Positions 1 to 8,051 of a DNA stretch of 64,000 bases are shown here, piece by piece (the first letter of the stretch is position 1; every line of letters begins with the position of its first letter). Location: the NCBI RefSeq assembly GCF_900103135.1, contig NZ_FNGO01000016.1:1-64000 (forward strand). Reading direction: 5' to 3'. Both the position numbers and the translations under genes were made by a program. Below the pieces are notes generated by a model. The model was not told the DNA's origin. It did no database searches and saw nothing but the letters and a program-made list of their open reading frames with translations. This stretch comes from Halarsenatibacter silvermanii. Lineage in GTDB: Bacteria > Bacillota > Halanaerobiia > Halanaerobiales > Halarsenatibacteraceae.

Positions 1-231
1 ATATCTGCGTTCAAAAGTTATCTTTCCAAAAACAGTAACAATAGTTCTCTCTCTTATCCCTTTAACCTCAAGCCTTTCCCTGTCCCTTGTCTCCATTAAA
101 CGCTCATCAAACTCTTCAAGAACTTCCGCTAAAAGTTCTATGAATTTCCTGCGCAGTATCTTCAATAACTCTTCCTCCACACCCTTGAAAGTATCCTGAC
201 CATGTAGTACACTTAAAATGAGTTCAATCAT
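1..231 (-). CDS. ISLre2-family transposase, N-terminal part (cut by window edge)
   Basis: The first 77 codons of a minus-strand gene run off the left edge. The product starts MIELILSVLHGQDTFKGVEE and continues with a Glu/Lys/Arg-rich helical stretch and then RTIVTVFGKITFERR. This pattern is characteristic of the N-terminus of ISLre2-type (UPF0236) transposases, which move an insertion sequence by a DDE-type reaction. The start is ATG at 229-231. An inverted repeat (232-276) lies just upstream, between the gene and the dusB stop codon, as expected for an element end. Only the N-terminus is visible, so completeness cannot be judged. The family call rests on pattern recognition. Confidence 0.72.
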   Translation of the reverse strand, partial: MIELILSVLHGQDTFKGVEEELLKILRRKFIELLAEVLEEFDERLMETRDRERLEVKGIRERTIVTVFGKITFERRY

Positions 232-276
232 TGGGTCTCACACTCCTTCTTTTTAGAGGTTGGTGTGTGAGACCCA
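232..276. repeat. Inverted repeat at the presumed ISLre2 end
   Basis: Arms TGGGTCTCACAC (232-243) and GTGTGTGAGACCCA (263-276) are complementary over 12 bases with a 19-base loop. They sit between the transposase start and the dusB stop, so they probably mark or lie close to the terminal repeat of the insertion sequence. The other end of the element is outside the window. Confidence 0.6.
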
Positions 277-286
277 TTCTATATTT

Positions 287-1318
287 CTATACCATTTTCC
301 TGCTTCTACCCACAAAAATAAAACTCAGAGGACCGGATTTTTCCTTTTTTTGCAGCCTTTCAAGATAACTGTAAAGTTCTTCCTCGACCTCCTCCCGGGA
401 ATCTATCCGGTTAACCCTGTCCTTGACCGGACTGCAGTAGGGCAGCCCTTTCAGGTACCAGGATATGTGCTTACGCATAATCCGCACTCCCCGCCCCGGA
501 CCATAATAATCCACTGCCCTGCGCAGGTGGTTGCAGGCCTGTTCGATTATCTCCTCATAATCAGGCTCAGAAACCGGCCTGCCTTTTTCGATAAGCCGGC
601 GCCCCTGGCTTATGAGCCAGGGATTCCCTCTGATGCCTCTGGCCAGCATTACCGCCTGACATCCTGTCATCTCCAGCATTCGCCCGGCATCCTGAGCTGA
701 AAAAATATCGCCGTTGCCGATCACAGGAACCTCCACCCTGTTTACCAGCTCTGCGATAACTTCCCAGTCAGCCTCTCCCTGATAAAACTGCTCGCGGGTG
801 CGTCCGTGCAAAGCCAGAGCTTCGACACCAGCATCGACCAGTTTTTCAGCCAGGTCAAGACTGCTGCTGTCGTCTATATCCCAGCCCTTCCTCAATTTGG
901 CCGTCACCGGCAGGTCGACACTTTTTTTCACCGCTTTTACAATATCACAGGCAAGCTCCGGAGTTTTGAGCAGAGCTGCTCCTGCTCCTCCCCCCGTAAC
1001 CTTGGGAGCCGGACAGCCCATATTGATGTCTATCAGATCAGAAGTATATTCCTGTTCTACCCGCTCAGCCGCCCGGGCCATAATTTCAGGATCCGCTCCA
1101 AATATCTGAACGCCGGTATAACCATCCTGCGGCCTGATGTCGAGCAGAGATTCCGTCCGGCTGTTACACTGGACCAGTCCATGGCTGCTGACCATCTCGG
1201 TAAAGACCAGCTCAGCACCGTACTCCCTTAAAATCTGGCGAAAAGGCAGATCGGTCACACCGGCCATGGGAGCCGGAATTAAAGCGGTGGAAAGCTCAAG
1301 ATCTCCCAGTGTGATCAT
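287..1318 (-). CDS. dusB: tRNA-dihydrouridine synthase
   Basis: A 343-residue flavoenzyme that reduces uridines in the tRNA D-loop with NADPH and FMN. The N-terminus has the FMN-binding motif APMAGVTDLPFR (about 16-27). The catalytic cysteine lies in INMGCPAPKV (Cys102). The TIM-barrel motifs LRKGWD, LHGRTREQFY and VIGNGDIF follow, then a helical C-terminal domain. The length is normal for the DusB/Nifs3 group. It overlaps birA by one base (TAATG), so the two are probably co-transcribed. Its stop codon lies 11 bases from the insertion-sequence repeat, so the element may have landed at the very end of the gene. In Bacillus-type genomes dusB also sits near ftsH and tilS. Confidence 0.96.
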   Translation of the reverse strand: MITLGDLELSTALIPAPMAGVTDLPFRQILREYGAELVFTEMVSSHGLVQCNSRTESLLDIRPQDGYTGVQIFGADPEIMARAAERVEQEYTSDLIDINMGCPAPKVTGGGAGAALLKTPELACDIVKAVKKSVDLPVTAKLRKGWDIDDSSSLDLAEKLVDAGVEALALHGRTREQFYQGEADWEVIAELVNRVEVPVIGNGDIFSAQDAGRMLEMTGCQAVMLARGIRGNPWLISQGRRLIEKGRPVSEPDYEEIIEQACNHLRRAVDYYGPGRGVRIMRKHISWYLKGLPYCSPVKDRVNRIDSREEVEEELYSYLERLQKKEKSGPLSFIFVGRSRKMV

Positions 1319-2133
1319 TATTTTTCACCCGAGTTATAGAAATTCATTATATCCCCGGTATCCAGGTGCATAAGGTTGCCTTCCCGATCGATTATCAGCT
1401 CTCCCCTTTCGGATATCTCCTGCACTGTGCCGGAAAAAAGCCCCTGCTCGGTTCTTATCTTGATTTTGCAGCCTCCAAGGCCCAGAGCTTCGACCCAGGT
1501 TTTGTGCAGATCTTCCCTCGCTTCCTGACGGGTTACCTCTTCCAGATTGGTTCTGAACTCTGCAATTATTCTGCTCATCAGAGCTTCTACAGGCGGAGCC
1601 ATTCCCTCTTCCCGTACGAGGGAGGTTGCCCGGTCAGCTATTTCCCGCGGAAACTCTTCTATATGGGTGTTTATACCCGAGCCGATAATCACAAGGTTAT
1701 CACTATCACCACAGTCCAGAAGTTCGCTCAGTATGCCGGCCAGCTTTGAATCTGAAAGCAGAATATCGTTAGGCCACTTTATATCGGCATCAAAACCGAA
1801 GTGCTGCAGAGCATGTTGAATAGACAGCGAGGCCAGAACAGTATAGATATACAGCTCCTCGGGAGCAACTTCGGGCTTGAGCAGCAGAGAAAAATAGAGT
1901 CCACCTCCAGCCGGCGAGTACCAGCTTCGCTGTCGGCGGCCCCGGCCTGCGGTTTGTTCTCCGGCCAGCAGCAGGAGAGGAGGGGTATAATCCCCTGACT
2001 TAGCCTTCTTTTTTATCAGCGAATTGGTCGATTCCACCTCGGAATTGTATTTTACCTGCAGCTCCGGCCAGATTGTTTTAATGTCATCATGCAAATTCTC
2101 CAGAATCTGATCATTAAAGAGAGATTTTTTCAT
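1318..2133 (-). CDS. birA: Biotin--[acetyl-CoA-carboxylase] ligase, no repressor domain
   Basis: A 271-residue biotin protein ligase that attaches biotin to carboxylase carrier domains through biotinyl-AMP. The biotinyl-AMP loop is GRGRRQRSW (63-71), followed by the catalytic-core motifs GGGLYFSLLL and IKWPNDIL. A small C-terminal SH3-like domain ends the protein. The N-terminus is only about 30 residues, too short for the winged-helix domain of repressor-type BirA, so this is probably a monofunctional ligase that does not regulate biotin genes itself. It lies directly upstream of dusB, which it overlaps by one base. Confidence 0.95.
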   Translation of the reverse strand: MKKSLFNDQILENLHDDIKTIWPELQVKYNSEVESTNSLIKKKAKSGDYTPPLLLLAGEQTAGRGRRQRSWYSPAGGGLYFSLLLKPEVAPEELYIYTVLASLSIQHALQHFGFDADIKWPNDILLSDSKLAGILSELLDCGDSDNLVIIGSGINTHIEEFPREIADRATSLVREEGMAPPVEALMSRIIAEFRTNLEEVTRQEAREDLHKTWVEALGLGGCKIKIRTEQGLFSGTVQEISERGELIIDREGNLMHLDTGDIMNFYNSGEK

Positions 2134-2200
2134 ACTGCACTCACCTTTTTAAAGTAATTTTCCAAATCTTCTTTTTGTTGAACCAATCATAGGATCCATT

Positions 2201-2229
2201 TTGACTTGCTCAGACTATTATAATATAAT
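2201..2229 (+). promoter_or_regulatory. Sigma-A type promoter of htrA
   Basis: TTGACT (2201-2206) and TATAAT (2224-2229) are separated by 17 bases, about 45 bases upstream of the htrA start codon. A second overlapping TATAAT lies at 2219-2224. Confidence 0.8.
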
Positions 2230-2274
2230 CTTAACTGTAAAGCAACCATAAAATAAAGAAGGAGGAATTCCATT

Positions 2275-3402
2275 ATGATAAAAAGGCTAAATAAAATATC
2301 TTTGTTTTTTATTTTTGCGGCAATCCCGCTGATGATATTCATCGCCTTTCCCGCTGCCGGAGAAGAAAACCCGGCTCAAATAGAGCAAAACTTTGTGGCC
2401 GATATAGCCGACGAAGTGGAAGAAGGGGTGGTCATGATCGACACCGAACGCCAGATAGAAATTGCCGAAAGCCATCCTTTTGAAGAAGAAATCTTTCGCT
2501 TCTTCTTCCCGGATCGCTACGATGAGATGCCCGAACCCGATGATGAACCCCGAACACGGGAAGGGATCGGCAGCGGTTTTATAGCCACCGAGGAAGGTCA
2601 CATCATTACCAATCAGCATGTAGTTGCCGATGCCGACGAGATAAAAGTTACCATCAAAGGTTACGAAGAACAAAAAGATGCCGAGGTTATCTGGTCTGAT
2701 TACGGACTCGATCTGGCCATCCTCAAGGTTGAAACAGATGCCGAACTGGCTCCCATACCGCTGGGAGATTCAGAAGATATCAGGCAGGGGAACTGGGCTG
2801 TGGCCATCGGCAATCCCGTAGGTTTTGATTACACCGTAACCCTGGGGGTTGTCAGCGCATTAGAGCGACCGATCGAAATCCCCACTCCCGAAGGGCAGGT
2901 CCGGCGTTACCGCAATCTAATTCAGACCGATGCCGCCATAAATCCGGGAAACAGCGGCGGACCGCTCGTAAATATCGACGGTGAAGTGATAGGAATCAAC
3001 ACAGCAGTAGCTACCAGAGCTCAGGGAATAGGATTCGCCATTCCCATCAACGAAGTCAAATTCGCCCTGGAAGACATTCGCGAATACGGTGAGGTTCGCA
3101 TCCCCTGGCTGGGTATATATTATCGGGAGGTCACACCTGAATTACAGGATCACTTCAATCTTGAAGACGATACTGGAATAATAGTGGTCGATGTCTTCGA
3201 GAACAGTCCCGCAGATGAAGCCGGCCTGCAGCCCTATGACGTGATCACCGAGCTGGATCGGGAAGAAATCGAGACAACCGAGCAGTTCGCCGACAAAATC
3301 AGAGAGCGTGAGGTCGGAGATGAAATACTGCTCCGGGTGATGCGCGAAGGCGAGCCTGACCTCATTCCGGTCGAATTAACCAATCAGCCGGAAGAGCTTT
3401 AA
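2275..3402 (+). CDS. htrA: HtrA/DegP-type serine protease with PDZ domain
   Basis: A 375-residue envelope stress protease that degrades misfolded exported proteins. An N-terminal hydrophobic segment (about 9-27) ending in AAG looks like a signal peptide or anchor. The trypsin-like triad is visible as His115 (ITNQHVV), Asp146 (YGLDLAIL) and Ser227 (GNSGGPL). A single PDZ domain follows (about 280-370), with ENSPADEAGLQPYDVI. The ATG is preceded by a strong AAGGAGG site (2261-2267), a consensus promoter lies upstream and a hairpin terminator downstream. It is therefore probably a single-gene unit, one of few plus-strand genes here. The mature protein is rich in Glu and Asp. Confidence 0.95.
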   Translation: MIKRLNKISLFFIFAAIPLMIFIAFPAAGEENPAQIEQNFVADIADEVEEGVVMIDTERQIEIAESHPFEEEIFRFFFPDRYDEMPEPDDEPRTREGIGSGFIATEEGHIITNQHVVADADEIKVTIKGYEEQKDAEVIWSDYGLDLAILKVETDAELAPIPLGDSEDIRQGNWAVAIGNPVGFDYTVTLGVVSALERPIEIPTPEGQVRRYRNLIQTDAAINPGNSGGPLVNIDGEVIGINTAVATRAQGIGFAIPINEVKFALEDIREYGEVRIPWLGIYYREVTPELQDHFNLEDDTGIIVVDVFENSPADEAGLQPYDVITELDREEIETTEQFADKIREREVGDEILLRVMREGEPDLIPVELTNQPEEL

Positions 3403-3460
3403 AATCAGCAGCATAAACTGATATAAAAACTATTAAGAAAATATGAAAAACAATAGATTA

Positions 3461-3509
3461 ATCCCCGCCGCCGGCAAAGTTTGCTGCCAGCAGCGGGGAT
3501 TTTTATTTT
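3461..3509 (+). terminator. Rho-independent terminator after htrA
   Basis: ATCCCCGC (3461-3468) pairs with GCGGGGAT (3493-3500) and is followed by a T-rich run, about 60 bases after the htrA stop. Confidence 0.85.
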
Positions 3510-3557
3510 CCAGACTGGCTCTTTATTTTACGATGCCCGCCCGGCCAGCTGAATTTT

Positions 3558-4100
3558 TTAGCCGCTGGCAGGTCGGCAGTGTTCCGGAATTTTGATCAGA
3601 TTATAACGAAGCAGCATTCTGCTCAGATAGGCGTAGAGTGGAATCATTCCGGCTTGAGATATTACCCGGGACGGCACGGTAGCTATATAAGGAATGCCGA
3701 ACAAAGAATTCTGAAAATAGGGGACCATCAGGACGGCGGTTATCACCTGGGTGATCGCAATGGTGATAAGTATATTGCGAAAGCTCTTTCTACCGGCAAA
3801 GAAATAACAGATGAATATACCCGGCATAAAACCGGTGAGGAATGAAGTCAGAGTAAAATGCGGCATGTAAGGGCCCATGGGGTTAATAAAAAACCCGATC
3901 AGGTCCGAAACAGCCCCGACAATACCACCAACCAGCGGTCCAAAAGCGATTCCAGCGAAGACTATCGGCAGACCGCCCAGGCCAATTCTGATTCCCTCTG
4001 CCCCACCTAGAGCGATTCTTAAACTAAATATCCTGGTAAAGATTATGCTCAGCGCTATCAGAAGCGCAGCATATACCAGGCGGTGGGTGGAGATTTTCAC
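3558..4100 (-). CDS. folT: Folate ECF transporter S-component
   Basis: A 180-residue membrane protein with about six hydrophobic helices, typical of the substrate-binding S-component of an energy-coupling-factor folate transporter. Conserved-looking stretches are GGAEGIRIGL, FAGIAFGPLVGG and SRVISQAGMIPLYAY. I chose the GTG start at 4098-4100, because the open frame extends 49 codons further upstream but those codons lie inside a tetrahydrofolate riboswitch. An AAAGGGGG ribosome-binding sequence precedes the GTG. The shared ATPase/EcfT module is not in the window. Folate as substrate is supported mainly by the riboswitch. The membrane domain resembles the N-terminus of the GGDEF protein at 19343-20518. 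Confidence 0.9.
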   Translation of the reverse strand: MKISTHRLVYAALLIALSIIFTRIFSLRIALGGAEGIRIGLGGLPIVFAGIAFGPLVGGIVGAVSDLIGFFINPMGPYMPHFTLTSFLTGFMPGIFICYFFAGRKSFRNILITIAITQVITAVLMVPYFQNSLFGIPYIATVPSRVISQAGMIPLYAYLSRMLLRYNLIKIPEHCRPASG

Positions 4101-4170
4101 TGCTCCATACACCCCCTTTCTCTCTGGTCCATGGCAGGTACCCTGGCACCAAAGAGAAAGGCTCTTTGGC
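4098..4170 (-). promoter_or_regulatory. Expression platform of the folT riboswitch, overlapping the ribosome binding site
   Basis: Two mutually exclusive stems can form on the transcript. In the first, CCAAAGAG pairs with the adjacent CTCTTTGG (4151-4169). In the second, CCTTTCTCT (complement of 4153-4161) pairs with AGAGAAAGG (complement of 4115-4123), which is part of the AAAGGGGG ribosome-binding sequence of folT. There is no T-run, so translational control is more likely than termination. Which stem goes with the ligand-bound state cannot be read from the sequence. Confidence 0.6.
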
Positions 4171-4269
4171 GACAGCGGACGCAATAACTGCACCGCAGCC
4201 TTGAGGCTTTCGTCTTCAGGCAACGTCCCATCCCGAAGCACTAACACGCACAGTTATTTACTCTGCCAC
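4171..4269 (-). promoter_or_regulatory. Tetrahydrofolate (THF) riboswitch aptamer
   Basis: Minus-strand RNA with the folT-motif pattern GCGTGTTAG, then GGGATGGGACGTTGCC, GACGAAAGCC, GCTGCGGTG and TTGCGTCCGCT. The closing stem pairs GGCAG with CTGTC, and an inner stem pairs AATAACTG with CAGTTATT. These elements match the known THF riboswitch architecture, and the RNA lies directly upstream of folT. Binding of reduced folates would reduce expression of the folate uptake gene (known for the family). Confidence 0.85.
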
Positions 4270-4277
4270 TTGACAAA

Positions 4278-4306
4278 ATTGTAACATATTTCATCGAGCA
4301 TTACAA
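4278..4306 (-). promoter_or_regulatory. Promoter of the riboswitch-folT transcript
   Basis: On the minus strand, TTGTAA (4301-4306) and TACAAT (4278-4283) are separated by 17 bases. Transcription would start just upstream of the THF aptamer. Confidence 0.75.
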
Positions 4307-4426
4307 CAGATTCATAATCTTTCTAATCAATGGTCGCTTCCAGTTTCAGCAGTTTTTTTGTTCTCTTCCCCCGCTCTATAACTGCCTGGACTGCCGTCAG
4401 CCCCATCGAATCTCAAAATTATTTTA

Positions 4427-4501
4427 GGTTCTTCTTGTTATCAGTTGATAGATATCGTATAAGATCACTATAATATCATGATAGTAACGGCTGGAAGATC
4501 C
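4427..4501. mobile_element. Short MITE-like element, copy 1, with 8-bp target duplication
   Basis: A 75-bp element between the folT promoter and the tenA stop. The left end is GGTTCTTCTTGTTATCAG. The right end, read inward on the minus strand, is GGATCTTCCAGCC. It is flanked by the perfect direct repeat TTATTTTA (4419-4426 and 4502-4509). Its left 37 bases are nearly identical to the right arm of the copy at 35122-35258, so it looks like an internally shortened relative. It encodes nothing. Confidence 0.8.
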
Positions 4502-4517
4502 TTATTTTAGTAATAAC

Positions 4518-5186
4518 TCAAACTTCCCATTCCTCTAAATTTTCAGCCATGTCCCAGAATTTGTATTCAAAGCGGCTGCTGATGACAAATAGTTCTTTCA
4601 GTCGCTGACGGCGTCGGTCTGATAGATCTTCCGCATAATCTTCCATAAGCTCCCGGGCCCAATCGGTGAGCTGACGGAAATCATCAGAACTATACATCTC
4701 TATCCAGTCTCGATAGAGATTTTCCTCTGAGGTATCCCCCGTCTCAACCAGCCTTTCACCTATCTCCAAAAAGCCCCAGAGACAGGGTAGCAGCACGGCC
4801 AGAATTTCGGGAACCGAGCCTTCTGACGCCGTCCTGACCAAAAAATCCGTATAGGCCTGGCAGGAAGGAGATTTTTCCTCCCGCTCAAGATCCTCCAGCT
4901 CGATACCAAATTCCTTTGCATACTGGCGGTGCAGTTCCATCTCCGTATTCAGTATTCCATCCATCAGGCCGGCAAATTTCTGCATAACTTCCAGCTTCTG
5001 CGCCCGGGCTCCGCCGTAAGCAAAAACCCGCGAATAATCGATAAGGTACAGATAATCCTGCCTGAGCCAGTACTTAAATTTGGCTTCCTCCAGACTGCCG
5101 TCACCTATTCCCCGAATAAAAGGATGCTCATGCCAGGCCGACCAGATAGAGTCCGCATGTTCTCTTAAACTTTCAGTAAAGGACAT
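4518..5186 (-). CDS. tenA: Thiaminase II / aminopyrimidine aminohydrolase (TenA)
   Basis: A 222-residue all-helical protein of the TenA family, which hydrolyses aminomethyl-pyrimidine breakdown products so that the thiamine pyrimidine can be salvaged. Family features are the Trp/His-rich N-terminus (WSAWHEHPFIRGIGDG), the YLIDYSRVFAYGGARA segment, the catalytic-type cysteine in LLPCLWGF, and a C-terminal EYKFWDMA. The length is usual. It follows thiW with a 55-base gap and shares its TPP riboswitch, so uptake and salvage of a pyrimidine or thiazole precursor are probably coupled. Confidence 0.94.
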   Translation of the reverse strand: MSFTESLREHADSIWSAWHEHPFIRGIGDGSLEEAKFKYWLRQDYLYLIDYSRVFAYGGARAQKLEVMQKFAGLMDGILNTEMELHRQYAKEFGIELEDLEREEKSPSCQAYTDFLVRTASEGSVPEILAVLLPCLWGFLEIGERLVETGDTSEENLYRDWIEMYSSDDFRQLTDWARELMEDYAEDLSDRRRQRLKELFVISSRFEYKFWDMAENLEEWEV

Positions 5187-5241
5187 CTCAACCCCTCCTT
5201 TAAAGTTTTAGCGATTCAGTTAAAAGCGGAAACAGGCCGAT

Positions 5242-5736
5242 TCATTGGCTAAACTCCTCCAAAAGAGGTATATCGATTAAGTTCAGAGCTTTGATGAGCA
5301 CATATCCAATAATAGCTCCGGGGATGGCGCTGGCCGCAAAAATACCCATAAAATAAATCGAAGTTTGAGCGCTGCCCATAGCCGGAGCTACCAGCATGCC
5401 GCTGACAGTGCCGCCGATCAGCGAAGTGCCCAGAGGCTCGGTCAGGGCGGCAATCTTTTTATCGGTCAGTCGATAAACATATCCCACAACTATACCGCCG
5501 AAAAGACCGCCCGGCAGAGCAAATATAGTGCCAAAACCCAGTGATAACCGCAAAAATCCGGTGATCATGGCTGCTGCAGCTGCCAGCCAGGGGCCCAGAA
5601 GGATGCCCATGATGGAGTTGAGAGTATGCTGCAGAGGCATAACCCGGGTTGGGCCAAGTGGAAATGATATCCCTCCCAGCACTGTACCCAGCGCCGCAAA
5701 CAGACCTGCTGCCACGACCTTTTCTGTTGATATCAT
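5242..5736 (-). CDS. thiW: Thiamine-precursor ECF S-component ThiW
   Basis: A 164-residue membrane protein with five to six hydrophobic helices and the motif GPTRVMPLQHTLNSIMGILL, a hallmark of the ThiW S-component group. It probably binds a thiazole-type thiamine precursor and works with a shared EcfAAT module that is not in the window. The ATG is preceded by GAGGAGG-like bases. A TPP riboswitch and terminator precede the gene, giving repression when thiamine pyrophosphate is plentiful. It is followed by tenA in the same direction. Confidence 0.92.
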   Translation of the reverse strand: MISTEKVVAAGLFAALGTVLGGISFPLGPTRVMPLQHTLNSIMGILLGPWLAAAAAMITGFLRLSLGFGTIFALPGGLFGGIVVGYVYRLTDKKIAALTEPLGTSLIGGTVSGMLVAPAMGSAQTSIYFMGIFAASAIPGAIIGYVLIKALNLIDIPLLEEFSQ

Positions 5737-5788
5737 TATAATTCCTCCTCAAATTTTGGTATGCGGAAAGTCTGGATTTTAATTCACG

Positions 5789-5829
5789 CAAAAAAGGCAT
5801 GATCCGCACAGAGGCAGACCATGCCTTTA
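5789..5829 (-). terminator. Riboswitch-controlled terminator ahead of thiW
   Basis: On the minus strand, AAAGGCATG and CATGCCTTTTTT flank a 23-base loop. It lies between the TPP aptamer and thiW, so it is the likely transcription-attenuation platform. Confidence 0.85.
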
Positions 5830-5855
5830 GATATTCTATCATACCAGCTATGAGC

Positions 5856-5930
5856 TGCTTCCCTGCGCAGGTATTATCCCGTTCAGGTTTTAGGGATCGG
5901 GATTTCAACCCCTCTCAGCCTCCCCTTCCC
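5856..5930 (-). promoter_or_regulatory. TPP (thiamine pyrophosphate) riboswitch
   Basis: The minus-strand RNA carries the THI-box signatures GGGGAGGCTGAGAGG and, downstream, ACCTGAACGGGATAATACC followed by GCGCAGGGA. These are the pyrimidine- and pyrophosphate-binding elements of the TPP aptamer. A terminator and then thiW-tenA follow. Binding of TPP is expected to switch transcription off. Confidence 0.94.
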
Positions 5931-5998
5931 GCGCCAGGCGGCAGGGAAAGCTCTCCCAGCTTCAACATTTATGAGCTTTTATTTATCTGGTTCAGCTA

Positions 5999-7945
5999 TC
6001 AGTGCCCGGGAACAGAACCGGTATCCTGTCCGCTTTCCGTGCGGGGGATATCGGGAAGCTCTTCCTCTTCTGATTCCTTTTCTTCCCCGGCAGAATCAGA
6101 TGGCGATGATTCCTCTTCTTTTTCCTGAGGTTCTTCTATTTCCTCTCCCTCCATCAGCTTTTGAATCTGCTCGGATTTGAGAGTTTCATGTTCTTTGAGG
6201 TTTTCGACGACACGCTGTACAGTTTCAGCATTTTCTTCCAGAAGATCCCTGGCTTTGCGGTGACACTGCTCCATAAAAGAGCTGATCTCATCATCGATTT
6301 CAGAGGCTACATCTTCGCTGTAATTACGCCCGGTTGAGAGATCTTTGCCGAGAAAGACCTGCCCATCCTGCTGTTCACCCAGCGTCAGCGGCCCGAGCTT
6401 ATCGCTCATGCCGTACTGGGTTATCATGGCGCGGACAATTTTGGTCGCTCTTTTGAGGTCGTTTTGAGCTCCGGTGGAGATGTCATCCAGGAATATCTCC
6501 TCGGCCACCCGGCCACCCAGAAGTGAAGTAACTTTGTCGAGCAGTTCCGATTTGGTCATAAAGTTTTTATCGTCTTCGGGCAGAGGAATGGTAAAGCCTC
6601 CGGCTCCTCCCCGGGGAATGATCGAAACTTTATGAGTTCTGTCAGCATGCTCCAGCAGCTCTCCCAGAAGAGCATGACCGGTTTCGTGGTAGGCCACCAG
6701 ATTTTTCTCTTCCTCTGAAATTACCCTGCTCTTTTTGGCCGGACCGGCAATAACACGATCGACAGCATCATCAAATTCAGTCATCGTTATGACATCCTTG
6801 CCGCGGCGGGCAGAAAGTATAGCAGCCTCGTTGGTCAGATTCTCCATATCAGCACCGGTAAAGCCCGGTGTTCTTTTAGCCAGAATCTCGGTGTCAACGT
6901 CGTCGGCTACAGGCTTGTTCTTAAGATGTATCTCCAGAATCAGTCTTCTACCCCTGATATCGGGTTTATCGACAACTACCTGCCTGTCAAAACGTCCAGG
7001 CCTTAAAAGAGCCGGATCGAGCACGTCCGGTCGGTTGGTAGCCCCCATCAGAATAATACCTTCGTTGGATTCAAAACCGTCCATCTCGTTAAGCAGCTGG
7101 TTGAGCGTCTGCTCTCTCTCATCATGACCGCCGCCTACGCCAGCTCCTCGCTGACGGCCGACCGAATCCAGCTCATCTACAAATATTATGCAGGGTGAAT
7201 TCTCTTTGCCTTTTTCAAACAGATCTCTTACCCGCGAAGCTCCAACTCCAACAAACATCTCTACGAAGTCAGAACCACTTACAAAGAAGAAAGGCACTCC
7301 GGCTTCGCCGGCAACAGCCCGGGCCATCAAAGTTTTACCGGTACCCGGAGGTCCCACCAGCAGAATCCCTTTGGGAACTTCAGCACCCAGTCTGGAGAAC
7401 TTGCGAGGATTTTTTAGAAATTCAACAACCTCCTGCAGCTCCTCCTTGACCTCTTCATAATTGGCCACATCATCAAAGGTTACATCCTTATCCTGTTCCT
7501 GCATCTGATTGGCTTTGCTCTTGCCGAAAGACATCATCTTGCCGCCACCGCCCTGCATGCGCTGCATGATAAATATCCAGGCGATGATCAATATGCCTAT
7601 CGGCAGCATATAGCCTAAAATATTGAGCCACCAGGGCGCGGAAGGTTCGGGTTCGGTCGATATTTCTATATTTTGAGCCCTCAGGGCCTGCATGAGGTAA
7701 GACGTATCCTCCGGAGGCACATCTACTTCAAATTCCTGGCCCTCGAAGGTGCCCTCCACCCTCTCACTGCCGACCATGGTGACCTCATCGATATTACCGG
7801 CTTCTACCTGGCGCATTAGCTCAGAATAGGTGAATTCTTCGATCTCTTCTGGACCCTGCTGCATAAAAAACTGGGCTACCAGAATAGATATTGCTATTAA
7901 AAGCAGATAAAAGCCGATATTCTTGGCAAATTTGTTCAAATGCAC
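5999..7945 (-). CDS. ftsH: ATP-dependent membrane zinc protease FtsH
   Basis: A 648-residue membrane AAA+ protease that degrades misfolded membrane proteins and short-lived regulators. There are two membrane segments (about 11-29 and 108-127) around an extracytoplasmic domain. The Walker A motif is GPPGTGKT (198-205), Walker B is IIFVDE (253-258), and the second region of homology is near 316. The zinc site is HETGH (420-424), with the third ligand Asp in TGAQNDL. The C-terminal tail is very rich in Glu and Ser, in keeping with a halophile. It has its own promoter, TTTACA-17-TATAAT, at 8017-8045 downstream of hpt. The tilS-hpt-ftsH order is conserved in Firmicutes. Confidence 0.98.
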   Translation of the reverse strand: MHLNKFAKNIGFYLLLIAISILVAQFFMQQGPEEIEEFTYSELMRQVEAGNIDEVTMVGSERVEGTFEGQEFEVDVPPEDTSYLMQALRAQNIEISTEPEPSAPWWLNILGYMLPIGILIIAWIFIMQRMQGGGGKMMSFGKSKANQMQEQDKDVTFDDVANYEEVKEELQEVVEFLKNPRKFSRLGAEVPKGILLVGPPGTGKTLMARAVAGEAGVPFFFVSGSDFVEMFVGVGASRVRDLFEKGKENSPCIIFVDELDSVGRQRGAGVGGGHDEREQTLNQLLNEMDGFESNEGIILMGATNRPDVLDPALLRPGRFDRQVVVDKPDIRGRRLILEIHLKNKPVADDVDTEILAKRTPGFTGADMENLTNEAAILSARRGKDVITMTEFDDAVDRVIAGPAKKSRVISEEEKNLVAYHETGHALLGELLEHADRTHKVSIIPRGGAGGFTIPLPEDDKNFMTKSELLDKVTSLLGGRVAEEIFLDDISTGAQNDLKRATKIVRAMITQYGMSDKLGPLTLGEQQDGQVFLGKDLSTGRNYSEDVASEIDDEISSFMEQCHRKARDLLEENAETVQRVVENLKEHETLKSEQIQKLMEGEEIEEPQEKEEESSPSDSAGEEKESEEEELPDIPRTESGQDTGSVPGH

Positions 7946-8016
7946 TTACCTCCTCTCAGGCTTCTTCTATAAAATGATTTCACTTGCTTTCTCCTCTCCG
8001 AATTATACATTGCACA

Positions 8017-8045
8017 ATTATACCACACCGAAACCCTTTTGTAAA
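8017..8045 (-). promoter_or_regulatory. Promoter of ftsH
   Basis: On the minus strand, TTTACA (8040-8045) and TATAAT (8017-8022) have a 17-base spacer in the short gap between hpt and ftsH. Confidence 0.8.
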
Positions 8046-8051
8046 AGTTCC

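Noticed and set aside
4101-4247. Forty-nine extra N-terminal codons for folT
   Set aside because: The stretch coincides with the expression platform and most of the THF riboswitch aptamer and does not look like a membrane protein start. The GTG at 4098-4100 with AAAGGGGG is better.
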